DNA from: Selaginella tamariscina
Lineage: Eukaryota > Streptophyta > Lycopodiopsida > Selaginellales > Selaginellaceae
Length of the DNA stretch: 64,000 nucleotides
Reading direction: 5' to 3'
Assembly (NCBI GenBank): GCA_003024785.1
Contig: PUQB01000083.1
Location: forward strand, 282,527-346,526
Shown here: piece by piece, positions 24,401-36,207 of the stretch
Numbering within the stretch: the stretch's first letter is position 1
Layout: each line of letters begins with the position of its first letter
Translations under genes and position numbers: made by a program
The notes under the pieces: generated by a model
Seen by the model: the letters and a program-made list of their open reading frames with translations, nothing else
Database searches by the model: none
Told to the model about the DNA's origin: nothing

Positions 24401-25290
24401 CAGATAAGCAAAAGAAGTAATCATTTTTTTTAAATCCTTACTTTGGGTGATCTTATGTGTACCCACAATGTATAACAATATGCACTTTTTCAATATAAGT
24501 TTGAAGATATACCTCATTAGTTATCTTTTGATAAATTTAATTGTTCTTCCAAACACGCATATCATGTACACTCCTTAAAAAAAAATTAAATAATAAAATA
24601 ATAATCATGTTCATAAAGATATTATTATACATGGTTAGCTCACATTCACGTTTAAGAACCTCTTTTTTGCATTCTTAATTGTTTGCATAAGCACATTGTA
24701 CCATTATTTTTTTTTATTAAAGAAGTATGGATTAACACTTGAAACTCATGTGCAATATCACATTCTTGCTCTTATATTGAGGGAAATGATATCTTATGCC
24801 ACAAGCTTTTAATATATTGCCGTTGTCGTTTATAAGAATACATTCGCAAGTGTACTTCTCATTAATATCATTGTATTATGAATTTCTCATTAGCTTCGTA
24901 AGTGTTACACCAACTCTCACATTAATTCGAATAGCATTTTTATAACTTGTTTATAACCTCTCAATATCGTCTTCTAAAATGTTGCAAATCTAGCGAAAGT
25001 TTTGGTGACATACAAATGATCTTTATTTAATAAAAGTCATCATAATATAACATCATAAATGTATCTCATAATGCTCTGTGGCACAACCCACCACGACCTA
25101 GATTCATGTACAACAAGTACTTGTTGGTCAACAAGTGCTTCATGCGCCTATGTTGGGTAACACCTTCGTTATATTCAATGTAACTCATGTCCTTGTTAAA
25201 GTTGAAAAAGTCATGATTTAAGTTTGGATTGGTATTCGCAAGAATGAATTGAGTTACAAAATTCATATCCATGAACAACGATAACTAAAT
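24400..25290 (-). pseudogene. Decayed PIF/Harbinger transposase
   Basis: Conceptual minus-strand reading across frames gives, in the right order, SRSWWVVPQSIM (about 25110-25065), YKNAIRINVRVGVTLTKL (about 24945-24890) and SVHDMRVWKN (about 24574-24545). These correspond to the N-terminal WWVRPRS, the YRxAIPVEVRVAxxLYKL helix and the SVHDxRVxRNS segment of DDE-type PIF/Harbinger transposases. Stops and frameshifts are numerous and the element ends are not identifiable, so this is an old relic. Confidence 0.6.
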
Positions 25291-25879
25291 AAGATGGTTT
25301 GTTCAAGTATCATTACTATTCTGAAAATCTGTATCTTAATTAGGAACTTCATATGATTATAATAAAACAATGTAAATAAATGCAAACTATATGCAATTGG
25401 GGCATATGAGTCTATTCCTTGTTATTATGACTTTCATAATCACTTCTACAAATATGATTTGCAATGTGAGTCATTGCTATAACATACTTTTCAATTATTA
25501 CGTTCTTTTTCATTTTAAGCTTGCACAATTTTGTAAATTGTGTGCTCTTTTTTGTATACAGTATTTTTCACGTTCATTGATGGATCGAAGTGACATTTCC
25601 TCATGTTAATATCCATGCATTGACGATTTTTCTTTTCATTCATTAATTAAAATAGACTTGTACTTTCATTTTCTTATTCTTTTTAATGCTTTTAAGTCAT
25701 CTTCATCATTTTCAGAATCATCTTCATCCATTAACAATGCCATAAAGACACTAGAGAAGAATAGTCGAAGTCGTTCAAGTTATGCGGCTTTGTGCTATTT
25801 CTATGTACTTTAAAAAGAATTAACCAATTCATAAAGCTCTTTATCCATGTTAAGGAGCCCAAGCTACTGGATTTCCCAC

Positions 25880-26080
25880 CATAATAAAGTAGAGTATTAA
25901 GCTATTCATGTCTTCCTCTCAAAATCATTTATCACTTTAAAAATGTTCTCCCATTTCTTAATGTCATCTCCAATTTAAAAAGAACTCTTGCTACTTCAGC
26001 TCAACTAACATTGTATAGTTTTCCCTTGTGATTAATTTCTTGCACATTGCCGTTTCATTAATCTCCCACCAACTTCATGT
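25880..26080 (-). pseudogene. Possible Myb/SANT-like relic near the Harbinger transposase
   Basis: The minus strand can be read as fragments such as GDDIKKWENIFKVINDFER, which resembles the helix-rich Myb/SANT-like protein encoded beside PIF/Harbinger transposases. It lies upstream of the transposase relic in the same orientation, which supports the idea. The match is short and in broken frames, so this is tentative. Confidence 0.3.
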
Positions 26081-26636
26081 AAATATGCAACAGTGCCTAA
26101 ACCTTGTGAACCACCTCCATGCATATGTGTATGTAACACATGTGTGAGTCTTTCATACGCATATTTGAGTCTCTATATAAACATGTGATTCTCTATATGC
26201 ATATGCCCTCCTCCAAAAACTTGTGCAAAAACCCTCATTTTTATCCTCAAATGCCCAAGGTACAAACTCATGGCCTTTATGGCCGAGCTAAGTAACTGGG
26301 TCTCTTTGGGCCAAGCTATTCAACCCAGCTTCACTAGCTTGGCCAATCAACCCAACTAAGTTTGCAGATGGGCTTACACCAAGCAAAAACTCAGTCAAGC
26401 CTCCACTAACTAGCTTGGCTAATTAGCCCAAGTTACTGGGCTTACACCTAGACTTGCCTGACTAGCTCGATCAATTAGTCCGATGTAAATAGCTTACCCA
26501 ATTTGAGTAGCTCAAGAGCTACTTAGTCTGGCTTAGTTTATAGCCAAGCTTACACCAAGCCTAACTAGAAACTTAGTCATGGCTCCAAGCACGACTTGGA
26601 CTATCTCAACCCAGATATGAGCTTGGCTTGTCCATG

Positions 26637-26845
26637 GTCGAGCTCATGTCATGGAGAGCCTCCAGATAGATCTTTTTCAAATGGCCCCTATATCAATGCT
26701 TAATGAATAGGATGCTAGATGAGAGAATGAAAAAGAATATGCCAAGCTCATGTCATGGAGAGCCTCTAAATAGATCTTCTTCGAATGGCCCTTATATCAA
26801 TGCTTAATGAATAGGATGTTAGATGAGAGAATGAGAAGGAATATG
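26637..26845 (+). repeat. Tandem duplication of about 104 bp
   Basis: The block starting gagctcatgtcatggagagcc at about 26640 is repeated from about 26744, including atagatctt, ttcgaatggcc/ttcaaatggcc, tatatcaatgcttaatgaa and gagagaatga. The copies differ at a few positions. The preceding 26270-26640 is a low-complexity stretch rich in aagcttggc/ctagcttggc words without coding capacity. Confidence 0.75.
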
Positions 26846-27217
26846 TACACAAGCCGAGGAACTCGATGACTCTTCTAGATGCCTTCTTCTACTACATGCC
26901 ATTCCCCAGTCTCCTCCCTGCTATTGTTGCTTGGCATGCCCTGTTCACAGCACGCACTCAATCTCACTTGAAACCCTAGCCCATAGTACTAGTCAAAATA
27001 CAGCTGAAAATAGTTTTAATTGACCTTGAAAGTCACTTAAATAATGGTCTAAATTACTGTTGCACTTTAAATTTTTTTTTAAGGGTAAGGGATTGTGTGC
27101 ACACTTATAAATGAAAAACTTATGGGTGTGAACTACCTAAAAAAACTAATAAAGTTAAGCTAGAAAAGAGAATATAAACCCTAATGTGTGTATGATTAGG
27201 GCACTTGGAGAAGCGCC

Positions 27218-28218
27218 ATGGGAGGGCTGATTCCTGGGCTGCCAGATGATCTCGTGCTGGAGGATGTGGTACCGAGGCTGCCATGGCATGTTCTCCCAGT
27301 GTGTAGGTCGATTTCCAAGTCATGGAAAGCTCGGATTGATGTGCACGATCCAGTTCTGGAGCAGAAGACAAGAGAGTTCCAGCTGCCCTTGCTAAGGGGC
27401 ACATTTCTCATCTTAACACTCGGTGCTGAAGGTCTCATTATCATCCAAGACGAGGTAAATCCTTCTGTTTGGCACAGGCTACCTCCGCTGCCGCATCCAA
27501 TCTCAGGCTCAGACAGAATAATGGCATGGTCGGGACTCGTCTATGTATGTTTTTACGCTGTTCTTTTCAAGCTCGACCTTTGTCAAGGCATATGTAAATG
27601 GAAGCGTTTCCCTGTGAGTATAGACGATTCATGGGCTAATGCATTTGCCTACAAGGGAATCATATACAAGACGAGGGGGGATGGGCAGACTCATGTTTAT
27701 GACATGACCACAAACAGATCCGAGCAGATTAAAAATGGGACTGCAGGAATGTCGGGGTGATCCAGAGGCCCGAGGAGGAAATATACGGTTTTTACAACGA
27801 GTTGTATCAACCGGTGAAGCTGATGCTATATGATCCTGAGGAGAACTCTTGGAGGATGCGAAGTGAGGTACCGATGTTAGACTCTCGGCGTCGTACGAAG
27901 TACATGGTGGTTAATGGCGATTGTTTCGAGCCGGCTGTTTTGGAAGGTTTAACATTGTTACGGATGTTTACACCCCAAAGCTTCAGTGGTACAATTCCTC
28001 GCGAGGGGATTCGTGGACAGCTATTGATCACAGAAGTATGGTACCGGGGAGGATTATATATGGTGTGGGTTGATCATGGGCTTTTACTGTGTGTTTCGTA
28101 CGAGGAAGGGCGGGGCTTCATACTGTGGAGGGGAACGATTTATGTGACGAGGAAGCGTGTGGTATGGTATCAGGTTTATGGACGAGCTTCTAACTTCCTT
28201 GCTACCATTATGACTTGA
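27218..28218 (+). pseudogene. F-box/kelch-like protein, copy 2 (frame broken)
   Basis: This close paralogue of 17314-18318 has the same gccATGgga start and the same end. Relative to copy 1 it has three single-base indels: a loss near 27731-27735 (aaagaatggg became aaaaatggg), giving a stop at 27760; a loss near 27945-27950; and a gain near 28053-28060. As written it encodes 180 residues containing the F-box and about half of the kelch-like region. Substitutions between the copies are modest, so either this copy is a young pseudogene or the indels are consensus errors. Confidence 0.8.
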
Positions 28219-28249
28219 AAGGTATGCTATGAGATGTGTATTTCTTACT

Positions 28250-28445
28250 TACCATGAACATATATTTTGAGCAAAAACTGTATGGCCAATGGACATGTAG
28301 AACTCCTGAGGGTTCTCCACCTTGCACACCACGCAGGAGCGTTCACAAAACGCATGAAGAGGCAGGCACTGTATGTGGTACTCATGGCCGCGCGATCCAA
28401 GCCTGTACCAGCCGTCCGATGTGAACTTGTCGGACATTAAGTCAC
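28250..28445 (-). pseudogene. RING-H2 exon relic downstream of F-box copy 2
   Basis: On the minus strand this reads KFTSDGWYRLGSRGHEYHIQ, then CLPLHAFCERSCVVCKVE, a better-preserved RING-H2 segment than at 18350, but the first ring cysteine pair is missing and the third cysteine of the ring (SCGHEYH) is Arg. No upstream exons are found. Its place directly after F-box copy 2 mirrors copy 1, so F-box plus RING relic were duplicated together. Confidence 0.75.
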
Positions 28446-29092
28446 CTATACATATACCTCTAAGATATCCACCCATACACCTGCTAACACACGTATACAC
28501 ATACGTACACACACACACATATATGACATATAAATATATCTGTCATAACCAGGTGGTTGCATACATAAGAAGTGGAGTTAATGCTTGGATTGACAGTCAC
28601 CATGAAACTTTATTTAATTTAAGTTTATACATTGCTTGTACGAGGTGTATAATACCACCTGAAGCTTTCCAATCTCTGCACATATGTTATTGTGTACATA
28701 TAATAATTTAATATTAAACTATACAGGTTATTAAATTACATTTACATGAGTTAATAAAAATAAAATAAAATAAAATAAGTTATTGAATTAAATATTTATG
28801 TTTTTATGTGTTGTGATGTAATAGATGTTCTTTTTAAAAAATATTGCCCAACTAATAATCATGAATATATTTTAAAAACATTATTAATTATTATTATATA
28901 AAGTATATATAAAATAATTAAAATATGCCTTACATACTAAAAGTTACATAGCATATTCTCCTGCTTTAAATGAAAATATGTAATATAAAAACATATGAGA
29001 ATTCTTAATTCCATCTTTTATACATATACCATATATGCACACATACACATGCATTGTGTTGATTAACTTGAAAGTTAAAACTTACAAAATAG
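28446..29092. other. AT-rich spacer between F-box copy 2 and RING gene A
   Basis: No gene seen. It contains a (CA)n run near 28508-28520 and taaaataaaataaaat-type simple sequence near 28755. Confidence 0.6.
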
Positions 29093-29736
29093 TCAGATTT
29101 CGCTAGGCATGTCAGACTCCCGTCCAATAGACATGTAAAACTCCCTGGGTATCTCCACGTGGCACACCTTGCAGTAGCGCTCACAGTAGGCATGAATAAG
29201 AAGGCACTGCATGTGGTACTCGTGACCGCACGATCCCAACCTATACCAGCCCTCCGATGTGAACTTCTGCTCACACAGTCCGCATTCCTTCTTCCTCGTA
29301 TCCTCGTCGAACACTTTCCCAAGTGGCCCTCCGTGTAGATCGTCCATGTCAGCCTCTACGAACCCCACGCACTCCCTCCTGCACTTCAAATCTGTGTGTG
29401 TGTGTGTGTGTGTATGTGCACGCGTGTGAACCATACATGAACTCTCTCTATGTGTGTGTGTGTGTGTGTATGTGCATGCGTGTGAACCATACATGAACTC
29501 TCTCTATGTGTGTGTGTGTGTGTGTGTGTATGTGCATGCGTGTGAACCATACATGAACTCTCTCTCTCTCTCGTATGCCCATATACACGTCTAGACATAT
29601 ACACATCACCTGGAATATATATAAATTGACTCATTACTACGGCCATGTATATCTCTTAGATGATACAGGCAGAAAGACGGTGGTATATATCCATATACGT
29701 CTAAAACACATATACACATGCTCTCTCTCTCTCTCC

Positions 29737-29767
<31 letters not shown>

Positions 29768-30571
29768 GACTCGTACTTAACAGTGACATACTTAACACCA
29801 GTGGAATGGACAGAAAACCTCTCTTTCACGCACAGTGCACACACATACAACATATAAGTACACAAACATAGTAGACTGTACTTCTTAATTAAACTACTAC
29901 GAGCTAGTATAACACAACCACACACACACGCAACTGGGACAACACGTACATACACGAGAGTTGTTCAACTTGCCTGGTTTTGCAAATCTTCTCGGCCTGT
30001 TCGGCGCGAGCCTGGGCCTTGTCAAGCCGCTCCATGGTCACCTTGAGCTGACCGAGCAGCTGTTTAAGCCGATTCTGGGCTATGGCAGACCTGGACTGCT
30101 TCGGAAACTTCAAGTCTCCCAAGCTGTCCAGTTTCTTGGTCCGCTTGCGTACTGCAGATGTACTCTTCTTCTTCTTGTTCGTCCTGCCCTCGTTCACAGC
30201 GTGGTAATCCACATTTCTCCCCTGGAAGTACTCGATGTAGCACATCTTCACGAATAAGATCGGTATCTTCTCCGATTCCATAGCCTCCCCATGTACTTCC
30301 ATGTATTTCTTCCGCATGAATTCCATGAATCTTTCATCAGTACACGAGCTTCCCACCACGTATGTCCTCTTTCTCTCCAGGAACAGCGCATTCAGATGAT
30401 CTTTCTTTACATAGTTTTTCACAGTTCCCCATGCTGCTATGGTTGTTTTCCTCTTCTTGGATTTTCATCTGTAAATCAACGAGAGATTGAATCGGGATTC
30501 GAGAGAGATAATGGGAGTACCTCGTGGGATTGCCTCCGAGTCGGAGCTCCGCCTTCCAGTGGCTCTTTCAT
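29093..30571 (-). CDS. RING gene A: coiled-coil RING-H2 protein, probable E3 ligase
   Basis: My three-exon model on the minus strand is 30571-30521, 30455-29974 and 29378-29093, giving about 272 residues with no break. Exon 1 is short (MKEPLEGGAP...). Exon 2 holds a conserved middle domain (AAWGTVKNYV, PILFVKMCYIEYFQG, VDYHAV), a basic stretch, then a coiled coil ending AEKICKTR. Exon 3 encodes ECGLC-x12-GSCGHEYHMQC-x9-YCKVC, which has the C-x2-C, C-x-H-x2-H-x2-C, C-x2-C spacing of a RING-H2. Such proteins normally recruit an E2 and ubiquitinate targets. Intron 2 uses a GC donor (ccag|gcaag). I do not recognise the middle domain. The exon 2 acceptor (ccaag) was chosen because the alternative one would put a stop in frame. 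Confidence 0.75.
29395..29577. repeat. Minisatellite in intron 2 of RING gene A
   Basis: Three tandem units of about 60 bp each combine a (TG)n run, gtatgtgcatgcgtgtgaacc and atacatgaactctctct. The units differ mainly in the length of the TG run. Confidence 0.8.
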
Positions 30572-32560
30572 CCTGCAGCGATTTGAATGCCTTAAAATGC
30601 TGCTCCCCAAGAAATGGAGTGCCAACTGTCTTTATATGTACGTCTAAGTACATGCATGTGTATGACACGCACGCTGTGTATGTACACATACACGCTAACA
30701 ACACAGAAACGTAGGTAGAGAATATTAATCGGTTGAGCAAGGTACCGTATACATGTATATGTAAACTTTAATAAGTATGTACATCTACCTTTATACTACG
30801 TGGGAGACAATCCACAACTGTCTCTATAAGTACATTTGCTCGTGCTTGCACGCGCAATGTATACACATACATAGAATACACATATACCTATGTACATACA
30901 TTGTACATGTACCATTATATGTTAATACATGCATCTAGTTGTGTGTAATCCCGCACATTTTGTACACCCAGTCCTTTTTTCATGGGTAGATCTGGTCCGT
31001 CTAATATATAACACGTGCATCTGCCGTCCACGTGTACCTATCGGTAATTATACATGTCACTGTTCTGTACGACTATTTAAGTCATATTTACAAAGTTAAA
31101 TTAAATTAATGATATCTCCTATATTAAATGAATTTACTGAATATCCTGTTAAATATAGATAGCGTATAATATGTAATGCTGTTTTTAGAATAATAAGGCG
31201 TAGTAGTTTGACCCGTCATTTGTGGAAATAAGTAAACTTTAAGGTATTTGGGGAATTTCTCCTTAAAATAAATATATATAAACATGTTAAAATATTATTT
31301 ATATTAGAATATAATTAAGAGTTAAACTAATATTTTTATAAATAAGATGCATCACTTCTATATATATGGGTGTCTACATTAGACATTTAAAAAGCGCATG
31401 CATGTGTAGTTATATACATACACGCATTAATTGTGATATGCATGTGAGGAATTGACCCTGTGACGTGCCAGATACGATGCAAGAGTCCCTAACACATATT
31501 TGTGTTGGAGGAAGTTTAAAAGTTTATTCATGGAGCTAAATACAAGTGTATATCAAAATATTCTAATGGATCTTATATAACTTACTCTTATTCCAATCCC
31601 CTAAAACCAAGCATTGTTGAGTGTCTAAAGAAAAAAGTGATCGATTTAGATCTTTACAGGTTTAGTCTCTCGCCTGGATACTGTCTCGAACTTCAATTTA
31701 CAAATCATATCTTACAAACACACACCAAAACAAAAAGTAAATACAAATAAACGAGGCCAAACCAATCTACAATAGATACCTAAAGTAACTCCATGACAAC
31801 CATTATAACATACCACATTTGTATTAATGAAATGTTAAAAGTTTATTCATGGTATCATCATTTGCGTGCACATCCAACACTTCCACCAGGTCCCTTGTAG
31901 CCAGCCTTTTGTTCCTCATTAGCGGGAGTCTACAAGCCATCGGGGTGGGCTCCATCTCCATTTATTTAATCTTGCAGTTTAACCCCTAGCAATGGGAGAC
32001 AACCTCTCCATCAAATCCAGCTCATTCAAAATCCCCTCGTTCCCATGCAACTTCGTGGTGCGATGCAACTGCAGACACAACCGTCGTCCAAAAGAAAGCA
32101 ACAGTTCGTTGGAGAGGCCATCTCTGCCCCTTGAGCACCCCAGCATTTCGTGCACACCAGATTGCCCACATGGCGCATCCCCGTATAAAGTACTATTGCC
32201 TATGGCTCTTCCACCATGTCCAATGCAATGCCCGGCCTAAAACCTGGGGGCTCATCCTTGTCCACAAACCACCGCCCCATACTCCAGCCGACTTGGAGAC
32301 GTAACCCGCATGTTCCCAAGCAGACTAGCTCCCAACTCACCAGGGCATCCAACCGGCTGACCTGCTTTACCACTCGCATGACTCAAGCCCAGACTTCCTG
32401 TGCACATACACCGATTGTGTTCATGCAGCGGATCGAACGGAGATGTTCGAGGCGTGAAGGAAGTTTATGTGTTTATTCAAGGGGCATATACAACCACACT
32501 CTCCTCGTTTTGTCTCTATGTGCCTATCTCTAAGACACTAGCAAAATTCTTATATACAAA
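30572..32560. other. Spacer between divergent RING genes A and B
   Basis: This spacer separates two divergently transcribed genes. 30640-31000 is rich in catgtacatac words and 31080-31450 is AT-rich. 31850-32460 is GC-richer, with open frames of about 80-105 codons, but none has a recognisable domain and I do not call them. A word like ggaagttta...gtttattca occurs near 31510 and again near 32458 and may be a remnant of an old LTR; this is weak. Confidence 0.5.
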
Positions 32561-32576
32561 GTGCCACCTCAGTGCC

Positions 32577-32619
32577 CACGTCACCCTCCACGTCATTTGC
32601 CACGTCACCCTCCACGTCA
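32577..32619 (+). promoter_or_regulatory. Four CACGTCA motifs at exact 12-bp spacing
   Basis: CACGTCA occurs at 32577, 32589, 32601 and 32613. The reverse complement, TGACGTG, is an ACGT-core site of the kind bound by plant bZIP factors. The array sits about 65-110 bp upstream of the gene B start codon and 20-60 bp downstream of a TATA-like ttatatac (32550-32557), so it may lie at the transcription start or in the 5' leader. Confidence 0.5.
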
Positions 32620-32683
32620 TCCTTCGAGCGTGATCACCACAAGTACATGTTTTGATAGTACACGACTTAGGGTTCTTCCGGCA

Positions 32684-32802
32684 ATGGCCGATAGTGGTTT
32701 GGAAGAAGGCGAGATTCCCGAATCCCCTGAGATGTCTCTCAAATCCCCTGCTCCCCCTAAAGGTGCGTCAAACACTGGCATACATTCTCTCTCTCTCTCT
32801 TT

Positions 32803-32833
<31 letters not shown>

Positions 32834-34371
32834 TCTAGTATTGCATGGATCACGCACACTAATACACACATCATTAGTCATTTATATGACATGTTTGTAT
32901 GCAATTTTGTCTGTAGCTGCCCTTTTGTCGTTAACACACACACACACACACACACACACGTACACACATTTGTTTCCATTGTACAGAATCCATTTGCCTT
33001 ATCGTCACAAGTTGTTTTAATATACGTATACGTTATATAGATAGATAGATAGGTAGGTAGATAGTAAATAGATATATAGACGTATATACATCTCTCTCTC
33101 TATATATATATAAAGTGTGTGTGTGTGTACACATTTATATGTTTACACACACATACGTATGCGTGTGCGTTTGAGTGTTTGCGTGTAATTTCATTATGCA
33201 TAGCACTTATATATGAAGAATTTATATCAAATATTGTATGTGCATGTATATGTAGGTAACAAGAAAATTTGCACATGGAGCTCTCTAAGGAGCCTTGTAA
33301 GGCCCGAGGTGATCCCCACTCTATTCAGGGAGAGTACTCGAACTCACGTCTTCTGGAAGACTTGTTCTAACCCCGGATTCCTCGAGTTCATGACGAAATG
33401 CTACAAGGAAGTTCACGGTAAGTACATAACATACGTGTGTGTGTGTGTGTGTTGTTATAGATAGATTGCATTATGTACAGATTTCTTTTACAGGCGAAGA
33501 GATGATGCCAGACAAGTTAATAGTACCCTTTGTGCGATCGTGTTACCTCGAGTATTTCACGGGTACACCTGTGGATCATGCTGCTGTTCACAAATCTAGG
33601 CTATGTGAAATCCAGAAGCTCAAGCGTTATTTACAGAAAGAAGCAAACGGGTTGGACGAACAGCCTTCTAAAAACATGATGGTACACACCCACACACACA
33701 CACAAACATTTGAGCTTTGTTTTTAGTCCAGTAGCTGTGTTTAACCAGTTACGATGTTGTTTACAGATAGAACCGATCAAGTTGGACGAACAGGCTTCAA
33801 CAAACGTGAAGGTAAACTTCACACACACACACTCACTGTATATGGCAAAAAGGTGTTAGTCATAGATATAACTAGAATACTTGTGTTTGAGCTTGGGGTT
33901 ATTCACAGAACGAAGAAAACAAGCTGGATGAACAGGCTTCTCCAAACTCGAAGGTAAACTACGCATGCGCACAGGATCACACACACACGTCCAATGCATA
34001 TTGCGTGTTTTAAGCAAGTAGTTGTGTTACAGAAAGAAGCAAATAAGTTGGACGAACAGCCTTCTTCAAATTCGAAGGTAACTACATATACATTCTAGTT
34101 AACATCGACATAGGGTGTACATGTACCCACACATATAGATGTACACCCTATGTGCGATGTTAACTAGAATTACTTCGGCTAATCAAAGCCTAAGTTTGAT
34201 CTATCGGATTAACTTGTGAAGATCGTTCCAAAGAGGACGAGGTCTGGAATGCAGGACACTAGGACACGGAAGAGGCTTCACAGTGTTCTCAAAGAGCTAG
34301 CGTCAACCACGAAGAAGCTTCAGCAAGCAGAAGCTCGTGTATCAAAAGCCGAGAAGATCTGCAAAACCAGG

Positions 34372-34407
<36 letters not shown>

Positions 34408-34774
34408 CGCACGCACAGAGAGAGAGAGGGAGAGACGTTTAGACAAGTTTATCAAGTATGTGTGTGTGTGTGACTCGTTTGAAGGGCAGGATGGGGAGCG
34501 TGGGGTTTGTAGAGACTAAACTCGAGGATCTTCGTGGGGAGCCACTTAGAGGAGCGTTTGGAGAAGATATGAAGAAGAAGGCATGCCCGATGTGTTTTCA
34601 CGAGTTCACATCGGAGGGCTGGTACAGGCTGGGATCGTGCGGCCATGAGTACCACATACAGTGCCTGCTTCTTCATGCGTTTTGCGAACGCTCCTGCGTA
34701 GTGTGCAATGTGGAGATCCTCGGGAGTTCTACATGTCCATTGGCCAGGAGTTTTTCATGCCCAGGCTAAGGTGA
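32684..34774 (+). CDS. RING gene B: coiled-coil RING-H2 protein with triplicated exon
   Basis: The model has eight exons: 32684-32762, 33256-33417, 33494-33681, 33767-33811, 33909-33953, 34033-34077, 34222-34370 and 34490-34774. The N-terminus is acidic (MADSGLEEGEIP). Exons 2-3 carry the family middle domain (CTWSSLRSLV, VPFVRSCYLEYFTG, VDHAAVH). Exons 4-6 each encode 15 residues with the core KLDEQxSxN. Exon 7 is a coiled coil ending AEKICKTR with a GC donor. Exon 8 encodes ACPMC...GSCGHEYHIQC...SCVVC, a complete RING-H2. One missing C near 34718 shifts the frame after the ring compared with gene A (PREFYMSIG), so the frame as written stops at 34769 and the family frame at 34774. Probable ubiquitin ligase; target unknown. 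Confidence 0.75.
34092..34170. repeat. Inverted repeat in intron 6 of RING gene B
   Basis: Arms 34092-34122 and 34139-34170 are complementary over about 31 bases with a single one-base bulge, with a 16-base loop. In the pre-mRNA this would form a stable hairpin between exons 6 and 7. It could be a small foldback element. Confidence 0.75.
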
Positions 34775-35200
34775 ACAGAACAGTTTTGATGTACAGTTTT
34801 TGCTACGTTTATGGTAAGTATGAAATATACATACATTTTGTATAGATAAAAACCTCAAGTCAATAATGGTAAAGGCATTTAAATTATTCCATAAATACTC
34901 ATGAAATTTATTATATTTACATATATATTCTTATAAATTTTAAATTTACACATATATACGTATATACTCTTAGAAATTTTAAATTTACACATATATATAC
35001 CCATGTTAAAGTTTTAAATTTACATTTATACTTTTGAAAATCTGTTATTCTTGTATTTTACTTTTAATAATAACTTAATATAAATATGTATTTAATTTAT
35101 AACATATTTAAAATGAAATAAAATGAAGTTTATAATTGTTAAATGTTAAAAATGTCAATAACAAATGTTAAGAAATGATAAAAATAATTATATTATATTT

Positions 35201-35254
<54 letters not shown>

Positions 35255-36156
35255 TAATCAATTGCATTTTGAAACTAAATATAATAAAATATAAAATAAT
35301 CATAAATGTTTTTTGATATTTTTTAAAAAATTTTTTAATTTAGTTTTAAAGTGTTATTACATTTGATTTCAAAATGCAATTAATTAAACATATAAATTAC
35401 AATAAAATAAATTTCTTAACATTTATTAATTAATAAACTTCATTTTATTTAATTTAAATATGTTATAAGTTAATTACAACTTTTATTAAGTATTATTATT
35501 AAAAATTAAAATATAAGTTTTGAAAATTTTCAAATGTATAAATATAAATATAAATTTTTTACAAAAATATATATGTAAATTTAAATTTTTTAGGAATATA
35601 TATGTAAATAAAATTTTCTCTTATTTCTCAACTGTATAATAAAAAAATTAATTAAAAATACACATAATATTATATTATACATATTATTCATAATCTTACG
35701 TACCTTATAAAAAAGCATATAAATATAATAAAAATAATATTAAAAGAATTAATATTTTCCACTTAGCCGGGCGGAATATCCTCGCATAAGAGACACGTGC
35801 GATCACACTCATGACCGCACGATCCCAGTCTACACCAGCCCTTGGATGTAAACACCTTGCGTATTTAACATGTTTGCCCTAATTAATAAAACCATTATTT
35901 AATCGTATAATATTAATCACATGTATATAAATGCAGAACGTTCCCAAGTCACTTAAGTTAGTGTTAAGCATTTAACGTCTATGTACATGCATGAAAAATA
36001 ATGACTTTTAATAATTATAATATTTATAATTATATTTCATAAAATTTATATATAGGATCTAATTATTTAAAAATTAATTAATAAAATAATATAAATTTGT
36101 ATATTTAAATAAACACATATTATAATATAAACTTATATATGAATGAATAAAGTATT

Positions 36157-36207
<51 letters not shown>

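Noticed and set aside
29386..29646. Frames made of His-Thr repeats around (CA)n tracts
   Set aside because: They are translations of microsatellites in an intron of RING gene A. The same applies to similar frames near 32800-33000, 37450 and 39360.
31992..32533. Open frames of 82 and 105 codons upstream of RING gene B
   Set aside because: No recognisable domain, no splice logic joining them, and composition typical of chance frames in GC-richer spacer; left unannotated.
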